Shown: positions 1 to 11,290 of the stretch, piece by piece | Numbering within the stretch: position 1 is the first letter of the stretch | Layout: every line of letters begins with the position of its first letter | Assembly (NCBI GenBank): GCA_011037195.1 | Contig: JAAEAF010000237.1 | Coordinates: forward strand, 248,001-312,000 | Reading direction: 5' to 3' | DNA from: Triatoma infestans | Taxonomy: Eukaryota > Arthropoda > Insecta > Hemiptera > Reduviidae | Length of the DNA stretch: 64,000 bases | Notes under the pieces: generated by a model | The model's input: only the letters and a program-made list of their open reading frames with translations | Told to the model about the DNA's origin: nothing | Database searches by the model: none | Made by a program: the position numbers and the translations under genes

Positions 1-1139
1 CTAATTTAGAAACATTTAGAAAGCGCAGTACTAATTTCACGTAGGTAGCGCGGGTAAGAGCCTAGTTTGCAATAAAGAGATGGTTTTAATGAGTGCTGTA
101 AAAAATGTTTTCATGATACAAAAAAAATTACCAAAATTTTGTGTCAAGAAATTATATTTTTTTTAACCTAAAATGCCTTCATTATTCGTGAACTTATTGT
201 TCTGGTTTTTCAGGGTATTAAATTATTTGTACAAATTAATAATTAGCTACATATAAATTAAATAATATATTAATGAATATCTCTTCAAAGGTTCCTATAA
301 CGGTCCCATTGAGCTCCAAACAACATCCTGGATTTCTAAACATCTCTCGTTTAGAGTGGGACTATACATCCCTGGGACTATAAATACGGTCATTGTTATT
401 AACTTAGTCATGGAGGAGATGTAATTAATGATCATGGACCACAACTATCCAACGACCAACCAAGTTTGGTCGCCCGCAAACTATCTGCAACACTCATACA
501 CATACACACACACACACGCGCGCGCGCACACATACAACATACACAAACACAAAACTAAAAGTCATGTGGAAACACTTTACAGTATACTCATTATCTGGTA
601 ATATTATCGTTCTATGTTATTAAACTATATCTAACTGTAATTTATTACATAAGTGTACTTTCTTGAAAGCTATAAAGCTAAATAAATTGAATTTTAAAAT
701 ACATTACTTAACAATGTTAAACGACATTATTAACAATGTGGGCAAAGTTTGGTTTTGAATTTTTTTTTTTTTATATCTTGTATTATGTATACATTTCTGG
801 ATGGTCTGTCATTCGCAATATCTGACGCAGCTCTCAGAAAATGCTGAAGGACTCAGTTTAACAATTTCATACTTTTTTAACTGGTGTGTGTTAGTTTAAA
901 TAATTCGTTCTAGCATTATTACATTTTTATATAAGCAGAAGAAGGATTTCGGCTACTGCCAGGGAGGTTTCCGCAAGGGGATCAAATAATTTCCGTCAAA
1001 ATGATATTTGGAAAACAAAATATTCAGAAACTTTTGTTTTTCTACAACTCAGAGAGTTTTCTAATATTTTAGTTGGGGACTAAAAAATAAGCCTGGTTTT
1101 ATCGACTAAACTGTTTTTGTAAAAATCAGGTGCTGAGGA
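1..1139. other. A+T-rich unassigned sequence
   Basis: No gene or recognisable element. It holds a mixed CA/CG microsatellite at about 505-530 and homopolymer T tracts. No frame shows a recognisable protein. Confidence 0.6.
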
Positions 1140-1850
1140 AAACCTATGTGATGCCCCAATTAAAAGGTCATACGCATTTATTCAGACAGCCAGGCTTTCA
1201 GGACTACCTTTACCCTTGTCAAAGAATGCAGAGAGGCTTAGCCGCGACTCTGCAGGCACAATAAAGTCCAGCTGAGTGGGTGCCTGGACATGCAAGGATT
1301 GGGGGAAATGAGATAGCTGATCAACTGGCCAACAACGGGGCACTAGGTTGACTTGGGGATATCCAGCGGAACGGCCCGTGCATCTATCAAGGATTGGCTC
1401 CGAAAAAAAATATGAGGTATGCTGAAAAGCAAGCCCAGAGGCCAGGCACAGTTAAAGGTTGATGCCTAAACTGTATAAAATCAGGACCAAAGAGACCCCT
1501 AACTTGAGCAGGAACGAGATTTCTTTGGACACGGGATTTTCACGGGTCACGGCAGAATCTGGAAAGTCATACACAAGGTAGGTTGATTAGCTCGTAACCT
1601 TTATGCTGACTAAGCCAAGAGGAGGAGGAAACGGCCCACCACCAGTTATCTGATTGCTTAGCAATAACCAAATTACGATACGAAACCTATCAAGTACTTT
1701 GCGACCTGAGAAGATAGTAACGCAAAAAGATCTAGTGGTGAAAGCTCTGAAACTCCTTGAAAGAGGAGGGTTCAGACCTTCGGGGATGGCACAATAAGCC
1801 TAAGATGGCTGCGATGCTGGGATATTGCCCACCCGAACAATTTTAAACTT
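1140..1850 (+). mobile_element. LINE 3' remnant with RNase H and C-terminal region
   Basis: Decayed 3' part of a non-LTR retrotransposon of the kind that carries RNase H (I/R1-like group). At about 1270-1340 one frame reads WVPGHARIGGNEIADQLANN, the last acidic motif of RNase H with its GNE-x-AD signature. Downstream, about 1500-1680, come FLTGHGRIWK and a stretch like LSQEEEETAHH, matching the cysteine/histidine-rich tail that follows RNase H in such elements. The frame is broken several times, so nothing intact is encoded. The end near 1785-1830 resembles the 3' tail of the LINE at 18060-18850. The upstream part is missing (5' truncation). Confidence 0.75.
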
Positions 1851-1879
1851 AATCTTAGTTTTGTGAAAAAATTTAATCT

Positions 1880-2760
1880 ATTCCCCACACCCAGAGTTCC
1901 TTCCACTTTTCAGTGGGTTTCCTTGACCTAAGTATCTTGAATTGCCTTTTTCCATGCCTCTCTATTCTTTGACAAATTTTCCTGGAGACAATGGCCCATC
2001 CTGCCAATTCCTACGAGGTCTTCCTCGGCCCCTTCTTCCCTCAATTTGCCACTCGTATACGACTTTCCTGTGATATTCTTTTTAGGTGCCCGCACCATAA
2101 TAGTCTTCTTTTTTTTTCTATTTCTTGTAATATATTCTTTTCTACTTCCATCACTTCTCTAATCTGGGAATTACTTATTCTTGCTGGAAGTTCTTGCTGC
2201 CCGTCTCCAGAAGTCTATTTTTGTTGCCAGCAGTTTTTTTTTGTAAACTTTTCTTTATGGTCCATATCTCTGACCCATAAATCATTATGTCGAGTACAAT
2301 CGCTTTAAAAATATTCTGTTTTGTTTTCGGCAGGATGTTCCTATTCCACAAGACAGAGTTTAGCATAGCGAGATTTGCATTTTCCCTTCGCATATTCTTT
2401 ACATTAATTTCCTGGTCACTGGACCCAATTATGTCTACTAAAGAGCCGAGATATTTAAAATTCTAAATAATTTTTAGCTTTTTCCCTGAACTGCACACGA
2501 TCTCCTCTCTTCCAACAGACAGATGTTCTGTTTTTTCTGGGTTTATTTTAAGTCCCCATTGGTCATAATCCATTTTTAGCTACTTACCGTCCTTTATATC
2601 TTGAGTTATCATGACCTGATCGTCGGCAAATAGAAGGTTATGTATGTAAAGGTCCTTCCTTAAACGGATTCCCATTTTACAACATTTTCTGAGTATATCT
2701 TAAAAAGGGTTGACGACATACTACACCCTTGCAGAAGTCCTTTAGATGTTTGAAGCTTAT
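1880..2760 (-). mobile_element. LINE reverse transcriptase remnant
   Basis: Reads on the minus strand. GLLQGCSMSSTLFKIY-like sequence near 2750-2690 matches the region before the catalytic site of non-LTR reverse transcriptases. LLFADDQVM at about 2640-2612 is the YADD-type catalytic motif. Further on, LNSVLWNRNILPKTKQNIFK and YGSEIWTIKKS (about 2365-2240) match the thumb and connection region that follows. The frame is interrupted by stops and shifts, and endonuclease and N-terminal sequence are absent. It is related in layout to the fragment at 37740-38600. This is a dead fragment; its exact clade is not determined. Confidence 0.75.
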
Positions 2761-2774
2761 TTGATAGGTGATTT

Positions 2775-2875
2775 CTTACCTTTAATCTATTAATTTTCTA
2801 CCTTTTCTTTAATCTATTAATAGATAACCTTTAATCTATTAATTTCCTACCTTTAATCGATTAATTTTCTATATT
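2775..2875. repeat. Imperfect short tandem repeat
   Basis: About four imperfect copies of a unit built around TTTAATCTATTAATTTTCTACC. Likely simple slippage; no function seen. Confidence 0.6.
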
Positions 2876-4578
2876 AACGTATTGCCCAATAAATATAGAT
2901 ACTGATTTAATATTACATTTATAAAAAATTGGAAACAGGATGATACTCAATGTTGAATCATAAAGAGAAATAAAAAGGAATGTCAATTAACACCTGTGTA
3001 GATGATATAATTTATTTCTTTATATTTTTTTAACAGGAAAATTTAATACCATATTTATTTATACTTTATTCATTTATTTTTAGTTCAATGAACAAGAAAA
3101 TGGAAAATTGAGGATATTTTAGCGTGCCCCATGTAATAGCTCTCTTAATTATTCCCAGACATCCAGTTATTAACAGTATGTTATCAAAAGGTTATTAGGC
3201 CGGCCACCCCTTTGATCATTTATTGGAAAATTTTACTTTTATATTGTTCGGAGGAGCCCCCTTAATGTCTTCCTTTTTTTTTTGAAAATGAAATTCGAAT
3301 ATTTTGTCCGATGTATATCTGGTCATTAGGATGATCTGGATTTAGTTTATTTATTAACAATACATAAACAACAGTATGTGAAGTACATGGAGAGAACATT
3401 CTTTAAGAATGAAATGCCTTCTAATGATAGCAACATAAGATAAATTCTTCTCAATTTAATTAAATAAATGATAAATTTGTCTTTAGATTTTTGATGAAGG
3501 AAAAAAGATTATTTTAGCTTAAAAATGGAGTTTGAAGTTTACAGTGAAGGAATTTCCTTCATGGAATGTTTGCCATTTATTAACCTGTAAAATCCTGCAA
3601 ACGTATCTAGAATATGTATCTAATCAGCTCATTCTTATCGACACCTGTATATCATTTTTTTTTACTATTGATCCCTTTACTAACTTTCATCGACCGAAGA
3701 TATCAATATAGACCATTTGGGAATTCTTATTTTAAGCCATTTTCATCCAAATTTCTGGGTCAGAGATCTTCTATATTGAGCGAGACTAAACTTGGACAAC
3801 TAAATATTTAACAAAATATTCTTCAAAATTCTTGAAAAAAAAAGAAGTGAGCTCTTTCATCTGATTTAGAAATGGTGCAAGATCAAAGCCATACCCAAAG
3901 ATGGGCTTAATTAAGATTTTATATAGCATTTTTCTAAGATAAGTCAGTTGTTAAATGTTTTCGGAGACCGAAATAGCATGTTTTAGCTTGAACCTTGAAA
4001 TGTAGTTGGTGTAATGTGATGTTGTAGTGGTAGTTTGTGTGGCACGAGCGGTTTTATAAAGGGCTTGTGTATATGTTCAAAGAGAAGAGAAGTATCAGAA
4101 ATAAGAAAGTAGTAATCACTGCTAACAATAAATATATTCTATTAAAATAATAACTACAAGTTATTTGCAATGAATGAATTATTAATGAATTGTGGAAACT
4201 AGTTAGATTGATTTTACTTAAGGTTAACACTTAAACTGGCATTGACGTTTACTGGTAGAATATCAAGCTTAGACGGTCTTGAAAGAATGCCTTCTCTTGT
4301 TAGTACAAATCTTCCCCTTTGAGAAGGGGTGCAAAGACAAAGCTACCAAAGTTCTGTGAACTCTTAAAGACAAAGCTAACCAGGTCCTTTAAACTCTTTC
4401 TATAACTGTAGTCTTCTACCTGTGTGTACCCTTTTTGCCAGCGAATGTTAGATTTTTCTTGAAATAATATTTTTCAAATAAAATATGTTTCTGGCATCCA
4501 TCACAACCTCTTCTCATCTACTTATCATCAACTGAATTCACCTGCCCGTCGAGATAAATTCCTTTATCCTCTACCAAC
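2876..4578. other. Unassigned A+T-rich stretch
   Basis: No recognisable gene or element. The open frame at 3614-3811 has no family resemblance and A+T-driven composition. The stretch from about 4500 to 4578 may belong to the LINE remnant that resumes after the palindromic element. Confidence 0.5.
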
Positions 4579-4591
4579 ATATAAGAACCGA
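4579..4591 (+). repeat. Target-site duplication, left (13 bp)
   Basis: ATATAAGAACCGA occurs here and again at 4884-4896, exactly flanking the palindromic element between them. Confidence 0.8.
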
Positions 4592-4631
4592 TCAGAGACA
4601 TTTTCCGTGGTAGCCTGCTTCATTTTGTGGT

Positions 4632-4669
4632 CATCGACCAGTTTCGGGCGTTCGCCCATCTTCAGGATG
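4632..4669 (-). ncRNA. Hammerhead-like ribozyme motif, complete consensus
   Basis: On the minus strand, in order: stem I half CAUC; core CUGAAGA (fits CUGANGA); one U; stem II hairpin GGGCG-AA-CGCCC; GAA; a two-pair stem III AC-UG-GU; the cleavage-site C, giving GUC; and stem I half GAUG, which pairs with CAUC. All conserved core positions are present in 38 nt. The very short stem III is like the small hammerhead variants reported with Penelope-like elements, which work best as dimers. Activity is not shown. Confidence 0.65.
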
Positions 4670-4764
4670 CGTTTTTTAGACAGTGTGACAACACAGACTC
4701 CCACAGAGCAAACTTATAGTTTCACAATGGTTGTCACACGTGTTGTTCACACTGTCAAAAAACG

Positions 4765-4807
4765 CATCCTGAAGATGGTGCCGACACGCCCGGAAACCGG
4801 TTCGATG
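4765..4807 (+). ncRNA. Hammerhead-like motif, diverged partner copy
   Basis: Inverted partner of the motif at 4632-4669. CAUC, CUGAAGA and GAUG are kept, but stem II is imperfect (GGUG with CGCC), an extra G precedes GAAAC, and the segment before GAUG has an extra U. Probably inactive. Confidence 0.5.
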
Positions 4808-4883
4808 ACACAAAAGAGCAGGCTACCAACAGAAAAATGTCTTCTGATGCTTTTCAGCTCTGCGGAACCAACCACCACAACAA

Positions 4884-4896
4884 ATATAAGAACCGA
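4884..4896 (+). repeat. Target-site duplication, right (13 bp)
   Basis: Second copy of ATATAAGAACCGA; see the left copy at 4579-4591. Confidence 0.8.
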
Positions 4897-5742
4897 CTTC
4901 GTGTTTGGTGCTGGATTTCCCGTGCTCTTCATTTTGGGCATTGCATTGGTCCCGCATTGCCCGACAAATAGTTAATACCGAACTCAACTCTCAAGGCTCA
5001 ACTTCTCGCTGATGACAGACATAATATGGAGCTCGCAGAAGGGTGGTCGAAGAAGGTTCATGGCATTTGGAAGGCGCTGCTAGACAATTAGGGCTCAGAA
5101 TAAACAGGCCAAAACTAAATACATAGTTACTGCTGGTTAAACCTGGAAAAGAGCAGATCCCCTTAGGCTCTTGTACCTTCGAATTCATCTATCTAGGCTG
5201 TCAAGTTAACACGGAAACGATTAAAGGTTACTGGCAGCAAACAAGTGTTTGAAATGAGAAATCCCTTACTGAACACGAAAACCAATAATTTCCTATTGTT
5301 TAAAGTGCTAATACGAAAGTCTTGCCCGCATGCTTCGGAAACATGGACGCTATTTGAAAACGGATTAGTAGGCAGTCGCAATGTTTGAAAGGAATGTATT
5401 GCACCGGATTTTTGGCCTATACGAGTTGGACGACAGCAGTTTTGGCAAAGGGCAAATAGCAAATTCTATGAGCTGCACCGATAGCTTCATATAATTTTAT
5501 TTATCCAAGCTTGGTGAGGCTGAGATGAATCTAAACTCGCTGCCGTGTAAAATCCTGGACGAATGGATATTCCGGGCGAAAATGATCGGACGACTGAGAC
5601 TCAGGTAATAGGACGGTGTGACGACTGATGGAAGATGCCTAATAGTAGTACGAAATTCGAGAGCAGTTGCACAGACTCTTGATAGATAGAAATCACCAAG
5701 GAAGAAGGCCAAGACTCATTTAAAATTGTGGCGCCAATCAAG
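4897..5742 (+). mobile_element. LINE reverse transcriptase remnant, 3' half
   Basis: A frameshifted non-LTR reverse transcriptase remnant. LLADDRHNMELAE near 5000-5040 is the YADD-type catalytic site. It is followed by KTKYIVTAG-like sequence and FEFIYLGCQVN (about 5180-5210), then VERNVLHRIFGLYELDD (about 5385-5440), and near 5640-5720 the terminal block with the pattern of a conserved W, a DR pair and EE before the 3' end. This order matches arthropod elements whose reverse transcriptase is followed by a short conserved tail. It stops at an (AAGT)n repeat at about 5743-5760, likely its 3' tail. Several stops and frame changes make it non-functional. The palindromic element at 4592-4883 lies just upstream and may have inserted into it. 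Confidence 0.7.
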
Positions 5743-7069
5743 TAAGTAAGTAAGTAAGTAGATAAATAAATGTTAAAAGTGGTAGTAATAACTGAACGTA
5801 ATATCTTTTCTAAGCTTCGCACAATTTCTTGTTTTTCAGAACATTAGCTGAAAACATCTTTCTTTTTATTCAGAGGAAATTAAGCTTAATTTCGAAATTT
5901 TACCCTAATCACAGTACTTCCTCCTGTAACAGTAAGCGAAAGTAAAAATACAAATATTTATATTATTTTAATCACATTACAGATAAATATTGAATATATT
6001 AACATGATATTGTTGTTGAATATTATAAGATGATTATGTTAACAAAACTGACATTGTCAAACATTTTAACATAGCTATGTATCACTAGCTTTCTCTGTTA
6101 ATATATTACATAAACATATTGATATTAGTAATCTTTGTATAATGAAAATCAATATTGTTAATGCATTATATTATTAAATTATTATAATATTAGTATATGT
6201 ATAGTTATATATATATAATTAGTTTCCTTGTAATCCAGTAAAGTTTGAAATTATAATTTATAAATATTACTCGCAGCAACAGGATATTTTTGTCATGTTT
6301 CTGTAATGGAACCGTTTGTTGTGATTCCTGATGTAGTAGATGTCTTGAAGAGGGCGAAAGTTAGTTGAGAGATTTTGGAAGTTAGTGCATCGAGTTACTA
6401 ATACGTATTTTATAAAAATAAACTGTATTTTAATAATAATTTTAACGTATAAATGGTAACTAATAACTAGCAAAATACTTAGGAATAAATAGAAGATAAA
6501 TAACTAATAAATTAGACTGATAAAATAACGAACTAAGATGCACTACTAAAATATAATAAGTTTAAATAAAACTGTGTATAGTCGCGTAAACTGCTGCTCG
6601 TGTATATGGACGTGCTCGTATGGTCGCATATGATATAATGATCCTCTCGTTGTATATGATAGAGTTTATATATCGGTGTTGGCCACACTCACACCAAGAC
6701 ATCTGTCCTAGTGTGCGACCTTGTGCGACCTTCGTAGTTTGCTGACCTTATTTAGGTCAGTGGCCAACCTTATCGGTGCTTGCTTTGATGTAAAGTATTG
6801 AAAAGGGCTTTGTTGTTTGTTTGGCCAGCATTGTCTTGAAGACGGCGGCCTGCTAGGTCGTTGGTTATAAATTGCTCTTTTATTACTGCCATCCTTTGTT
6901 AAGATAGCAGCTGGCTGGGACCACTTTGACATTGGTATGACTTTCCACGTCTTTACATTTCTAAACCGGTCGAGGATTTTCATCTATTGCCAGAGTAAGG
7001 CTATGAAGCATTGCAATTCCATTCACATATTGAATTTTTAATTATTACTTTTTGTATTGTATTTTGAAA
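5743..7069. other. Unassigned; AAGT repeat then A+T-rich DNA
   Basis: Starts with the AAGT microsatellite at the LINE end. About 6590-6990 is richer in G+C than its surroundings and has an unrecognised 91-codon minus-strand frame (6708-6983). That patch could be a solo LTR or an unknown repeat. Nothing else recognised. Confidence 0.45.
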
Positions 7070-7768
7070 ATATTGTTATCGTGTCAAATCTTTTATATCG
7101 AGTTTTAAGTTATGTGTCAAAATTTTTCAACCAAAAGTACCACTTTTCTTGCGACTTTCTTTAAATTTGGTATATTAACTACATATTATACTATAACTTT
7201 TCATTAAAACATTTCTCTGGGAAAATACATTTAAGAGCACTTTTTTGGGGGAAGGGTGGGCCTAGGTTTGCCTTTAAAGTGCTATTTCAGTTTACTATAC
7301 AATACTGTCATCTAAATAATATTAATTAGAAAATTAAATGTATTGTTGAAATCCCGAGTTTGAAAAAAAAATCGGATGACCGGATCATTTCTCTGAAAAA
7401 ATTCATTTAAGGGCGCTTTTACGGGAGAGGAGGGGTTAGATCTTCCACTAAAGTGCTATTTCTATTATCTAGATAATATTACTTAGAATAAATGTGTTAT
7501 TGATAAATTCCAAGTTTGAAAAATCGGATGACCGGAAGTGCGTTTTTACTGAAATGTTTTTTTTCTCAGTTTTCTAGTATTTTCTCGAAAACGGCTTCAA
7601 CGATTTTCTTTAAACTAGCCATAATGTACTACACATACAAAGCACTGTAACTTGTAATTGAAACATTTCTTCTGGTAAAGTCATTTAAGGGGTTTTTTAA
7701 GGGACGGGTGGGGTCATGTTTTTCTCGAAAGTGCTATCCTAGTTGATTATACAATTCTACCATCCAAA

Positions 7769-8856
7769 CAGTGGCGGCTACTGGTATTCGCGATTGCGCG
7801 ACTGAACCCCCAGCTATTTTACAACAACAAAAAATTAAATAAAAGTAGCAAATTTTATTTTTTATTCATTCAATTTCAAAAAAATATTTTTACTTTTATA
7901 TTAGTTACCAACATTAGTCACAGTAAAAATTGTATATATTGGCCTGATTATAATAATCAGTATACAATTATTTAGTTAATCAGAAATCAAATAAATTATA
8001 TATTAATTTTGTTGTCAAATCAGAAAATCGGACATAAAAGAATAGGAACGTATATCAATATAGGAGCTCCTTTAATATGTTTGTTTAATGAATTGTATAC
8101 TGTAGTGAATTGTATGTATACCAGGAGATCTACAAAAGGATCTATTATAGGAAGTTGGAGGTTCACAGTTGGGCGTCGCGCTGGAGAATTTTATATATAC
8201 ATATATATATAAAATGTATTTGTGTTAGTACAGAAAAGTGTATATTCTTACTACCTTGTGGATAGCACAATAGACCTGATCAAGGTCGCATTGCGTTGCC
8301 CCCCCCCCCCCGATAAAAAAACTACCTTGTGGTAATAAGAGTGGGAGTTATAAGCGCGTTGAACACTACTTACGATCTTACGAACGAACTTAACCGATCT
8401 TACCCGGAGTTATTTGTTACATTCCTCTTGCCCATTACTTATATTCGATAGATGTGCGATATGTGGATTTTTATATATTATATTTATATATTATTTTTAT
8501 ATTTATGAATACCACTAAGATATATGACCCAGCAAAGAATCGATGCTGAACACATTGACATTTCCTTTGAACCAAAACACTTTATTTAGATAATAAAAAT
8601 TTCCGTTAAGTTAACCACCTTAATTTTCGAACTCAAACCGTACAACTTTTTTTTTTTTTCACAGTTCTTCTGTGGGTGCACAGTGACAGATTTATTGTTA
8701 ATTTACACATATTCAATTGTAGGGAAGGGATGTTTTTACCTGGCTCCTGGCTTACTTCATGATTTCTATCTAGCCAAGCTACTATAATGATAGGTAATGT
8801 AAGTATTTTTAAAAAAATGTTCAACCCCCACATATCCAAGTCAGGAGCCGCGATTG
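7769..8856. mobile_element. hAT-like non-autonomous element, 1.09 kb
   Basis: Inserted in family A with an 8-bp target duplication CATCCAAA (7761-7768 and 8857-8864), the length expected for hAT transposons. Ends are imperfect inverted repeats: left CAGTGGCGGCTACTGG, right (reverse complement) CAATCGCGGCTCCTGA. No transposase can be read inside; the short frames at 8009-8212 and 8633-8863 have no recognisable family. It carries a nested 59-bp retrotransposed tail at 8262-8320. Confidence 0.75.
8262..8320 (+). mobile_element. Minimal retrotransposed LINE/SINE tail
   Basis: Only 59 bp, flanked by a perfect 12-bp duplication ACTACCTTGTGG (8250-8261 and 8321-8332). It contains GCACAATAGACCTGATCAAG followed by GTCGCATTGCG, which is the 3' tail motif of the LINE at 18060-18850 and of the long SINE at 50991-51388. 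It then has a C tract and ends in AAAAAA. Read as an extreme 5'-truncated insertion made by the same LINE machinery. Confidence 0.7.
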
Positions 8857-9095
8857 CATCCAAATAAAATTAATTAGAAATAAATAGATTGTCAAAAATT
8901 CTGAGTTTCAAGAAAATTAGTAAACTGGAAGTGCGCTTTTACAGAACATTTTTTTTTTTTCCAGTTTTCGACGAACTCCAACGAATTTTATCAAATTTGA
9001 TGAACACAAACTATAAAATTTGTCAATTACAATTTTTGAAAACTGGAGTAAGAGAAAGATGTGTGAGTGTTTCACACCAGATTTTTTGTTTTTTA

Positions 9096-9476
9096 TCGTG
9101 TGAATTAAAATTCTATTGTCTTTTCTATTTGAGAGATGTTTTTATTGCCTTCTTTATGAATACTCTTTTCTAAGAAACTTCTTTTATTGTTATAATAATT
9201 TTAAAAAATTATATTCTCCTATTTAATTTTTTTTTTTTCATTTTTCCTAGTTCTTTTGAAAAATGTTCATTAAACATCAATGTCATCTAGCCATCATATT
9301 GCCTCATTAGAAATTTCCATGGCATGAGTTGTTATTTTGAAATTTGTGAAGTTAATAAATTTTTAATTATAAAAATATATGAGCAACAGCAATTTTTGTT
9401 CTATTCCAAATATAATAAATGAGAAATTCCTTGGTAATTGACTTGTATTTCATTATTCAATCACACAAGATATTAA
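9096..9476. other. Unassigned A+T-rich spacer
   Basis: Nothing recognised between family A and the Tc1-like element. Confidence 0.5.
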
Positions 9477-11038
9477 TATAAACTGCTGGAGAAAAGTATT
9501 GCAAAAAATTTCAAAATTTTATAATTTGAAGTTGAAAGATATTTTCGTATTTTTTTTTTTTTATTGATCCATATCTTTGAACTATATAATCCAAAGTAAA
9601 AAATAAGAACAATACTACAAACTTTAAGAAAAACCTGGTTTTATTACACAGAATAAAAAATAAAGCTCAAAACAAAAATCTGTAAAATTCAAAATTAAAA
9701 TGGTTCTTATTTATTATCACTTCTTCATTTTTTTTAACAGTATTTAGTGATTCTCTTGCTCTGATAACTGCAGCAAGCCTCCTTGGCATTGAAGAGATTA
9801 GATTTTGAATAACCCTTGAGAAATCTCATTCCATTCTTCAATAACTACCGTACGTAGTTCCCTCAGAATGTTAGGGGCAATCAGGCGAAGTCTGAGCCGT
9901 CTTCCAATTGTGTCCCAAAGGTGTGCTATTGGATTTATTCTGGACTTCTCGGTGGAGAAACCAAACGTCGAATCCCAACATCCTGTAGGTACTCAAGGAC
10001 AACTCGAGCAGTGTGACATCTGGCATCTGTCCTGCATTAATAGAAAATCATCACCGACTCTTTCAGAAATTGGCACAACATATAGTTGAAGTACCTCTTC
10101 AAGGTACTTCCGGGCATTTAGCGTCCCATTTTCCACGATATGTAAGTCTGTACGTCCGCCAAAACTTATGCCTCCCAAATCATAACACCGCCTCCACCAA
10201 AAGCCACTCTGGAGAAATGTTAGCCTCTGCATATCTCTCACCTTGACGCCTCCAAACTCTCATTCTTCCATCTGGAAAATGTAGACTGAATCTCGACTCA
10301 TCTGTGAATAAAACACGTCTCCAGTCTTCTGTTGTTCTCGTGAATATTGCAGTCTGGCGACTCTATGTGCTCTGGTGAGAAGAGGGGCAGTAGCGGGTAT
10401 CCTGGAATCCAAGTTTGCTTCATTTAACCTTCTTCTGACTGTCCTATTTGTAGTATGGACATTACGGAGCGATCAAGTGACGTAATTGATAGCTAGTGAC
10501 AAACCTGTTCCGTAAGGCATTCAGCTGAATAAATCTCTCTCATCTGTCCGGGTTAAAATTAGGGCGGCCCTTAACATACCGTCGGGAGTAGCTACCAGTC
10601 TCCCTATGGCATGCTAAAATTCTTTAGACAATGGATGTCGTAGTTTCTGAGCAATTGTTGCTTGATTTAGCCATTCCTCATGTAATGTCACCACACGTAC
10701 TGCAATTTCTTCGGAATAATTACCATGAAGAGGCATGTTAAGAACTAAAAGCGAAAAAATAAAGAACTGATAAGAAAAAACTAAACAAAAATGTGTAGGA
10801 GAGAGAAATTACCAGAAACAGTGAAAATGAAGAATTGGAATTATTATTGTATTTTCAAGAGATCAGTGAATTAGTCACTTAAAAACATAAGCAAATGGGT
10901 TCAGTCTCTTATTTCTCTTTGGTTCAGAGTTCATTTACAACGATTGTATAAAAAAAAAAAAAAATTACAGTAATAGTCTGTAACTTCAAATTACATCATT
11001 TTAAAATTTTATGCAATACTTTTGTCCAGCACTTTATA
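9477..11038 (-). mobile_element. Tc1-like DNA transposon with both ends
   Basis: About 1.56 kb. Inverted terminal repeats of about 60 bp: the left end reads TATAAACTGCTGGAGAAAAG and the right end, reverse complemented, TATAAAGTGCTGGACAAAAG. Both continue with TATTGCA and then ATAATTTGAAGTT or a close variant. TA is the expected target. It contains a minus-strand transposase pseudogene. Both ends are kept, so the element is full-length but dead. Confidence 0.85.
9740..10736 (-). pseudogene. Tc1-like transposase pseudogene
   Basis: A transposase that would cut and paste the surrounding element. The start codon at 10736 opens MPLHGNYSEEIAVRVVTLHE, which fits the N-terminal helix-turn-helix region. 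RVLFTDESRF (about 10318-10290) carries the first acid of the DDE catalytic triad. GGISFGGRTDLHIVENGTL (about 10175-10120) is the usual block after it. MQDRCQMSH replaces the normal second motif (D, N, A/C, PH), and NPIAHLWDTIGRRLR (about 9930-9885) follows a third motif whose acid has been lost. There are at least five stops or frame changes. It is broken; the length matches a normal transposase of about 340 residues. Confidence 0.85.
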
Positions 11039-11290
11039 TGAAAATATTTAGTATTTTTTAAATATAAAATATATATTAAAAATTAATGATAAAAATATAA
11101 CAGACCTTCCTAAGGCAAACTATTTAAACCATATGTCCTGATATGTACTTTCGCGTCGCCCTGTCGTCCAACAGTATTCTGTAATGTAATGTTTCTTCTC
11201 TGGTCATACTTGTATTCTTTTCCCCAATTTGAAATTTTTCACATTTGTTGGGTCTTCAGTATATTTATGTCTACGTTTGTCGTTATATAC
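11039..11290. other. Unassigned spacer
   Basis: Short A+T-rich sequence between two transposons; nothing recognised. Confidence 0.5.

Larger units (their letters stand above)
4592..4883. mobile_element. Palindromic element with outward hammerhead-like motifs
   Basis: A 292-bp unit flanked by a 13-bp direct repeat. Its two halves are inverted copies: CATCTTCAGGATGCGTTTTT at 4657 returns as the reverse complement near 4760-4778, and homology runs out to GGTAGCCTGC on both sides. The centre is about 60-75 bp. Each arm carries a hammerhead-ribozyme-like motif reading outward. No protein is plausible: the open frame crossing it simply reads through both arms. Small hammerhead variants are known in the terminal repeats of Penelope-like retroelements, so a truncated inverted Penelope-type terminal repeat is my best reading. 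The class assignment is inference; the palindrome and duplication are seen. Confidence 0.7.
7070..9095 (+). repeat. Family A repeat copy, split by a hAT-like element
   Basis: Family A is the commonest repeat in this window. This plus-oriented copy runs from about 7070 to 7768, is interrupted by the element at 7769-8856, and resumes at 8865-9095. It shows the recurring modules: an ACCGGAAGTGCG-like block, a block like AACGATTTTCTTTAAACT, ATTTGAAACATTTCTCTGG, and AAGTGCTATTT. It ends with GAGTAAGAGAAAG and GTGTGAGTGTTTCACACCAG. No coding capacity. Confidence 0.85.

Noticed and set aside
4607..4975. 122-codon open frame on the plus strand
   Set aside because: It runs through both arms of the palindromic element and its target duplication; no protein family resemblance.
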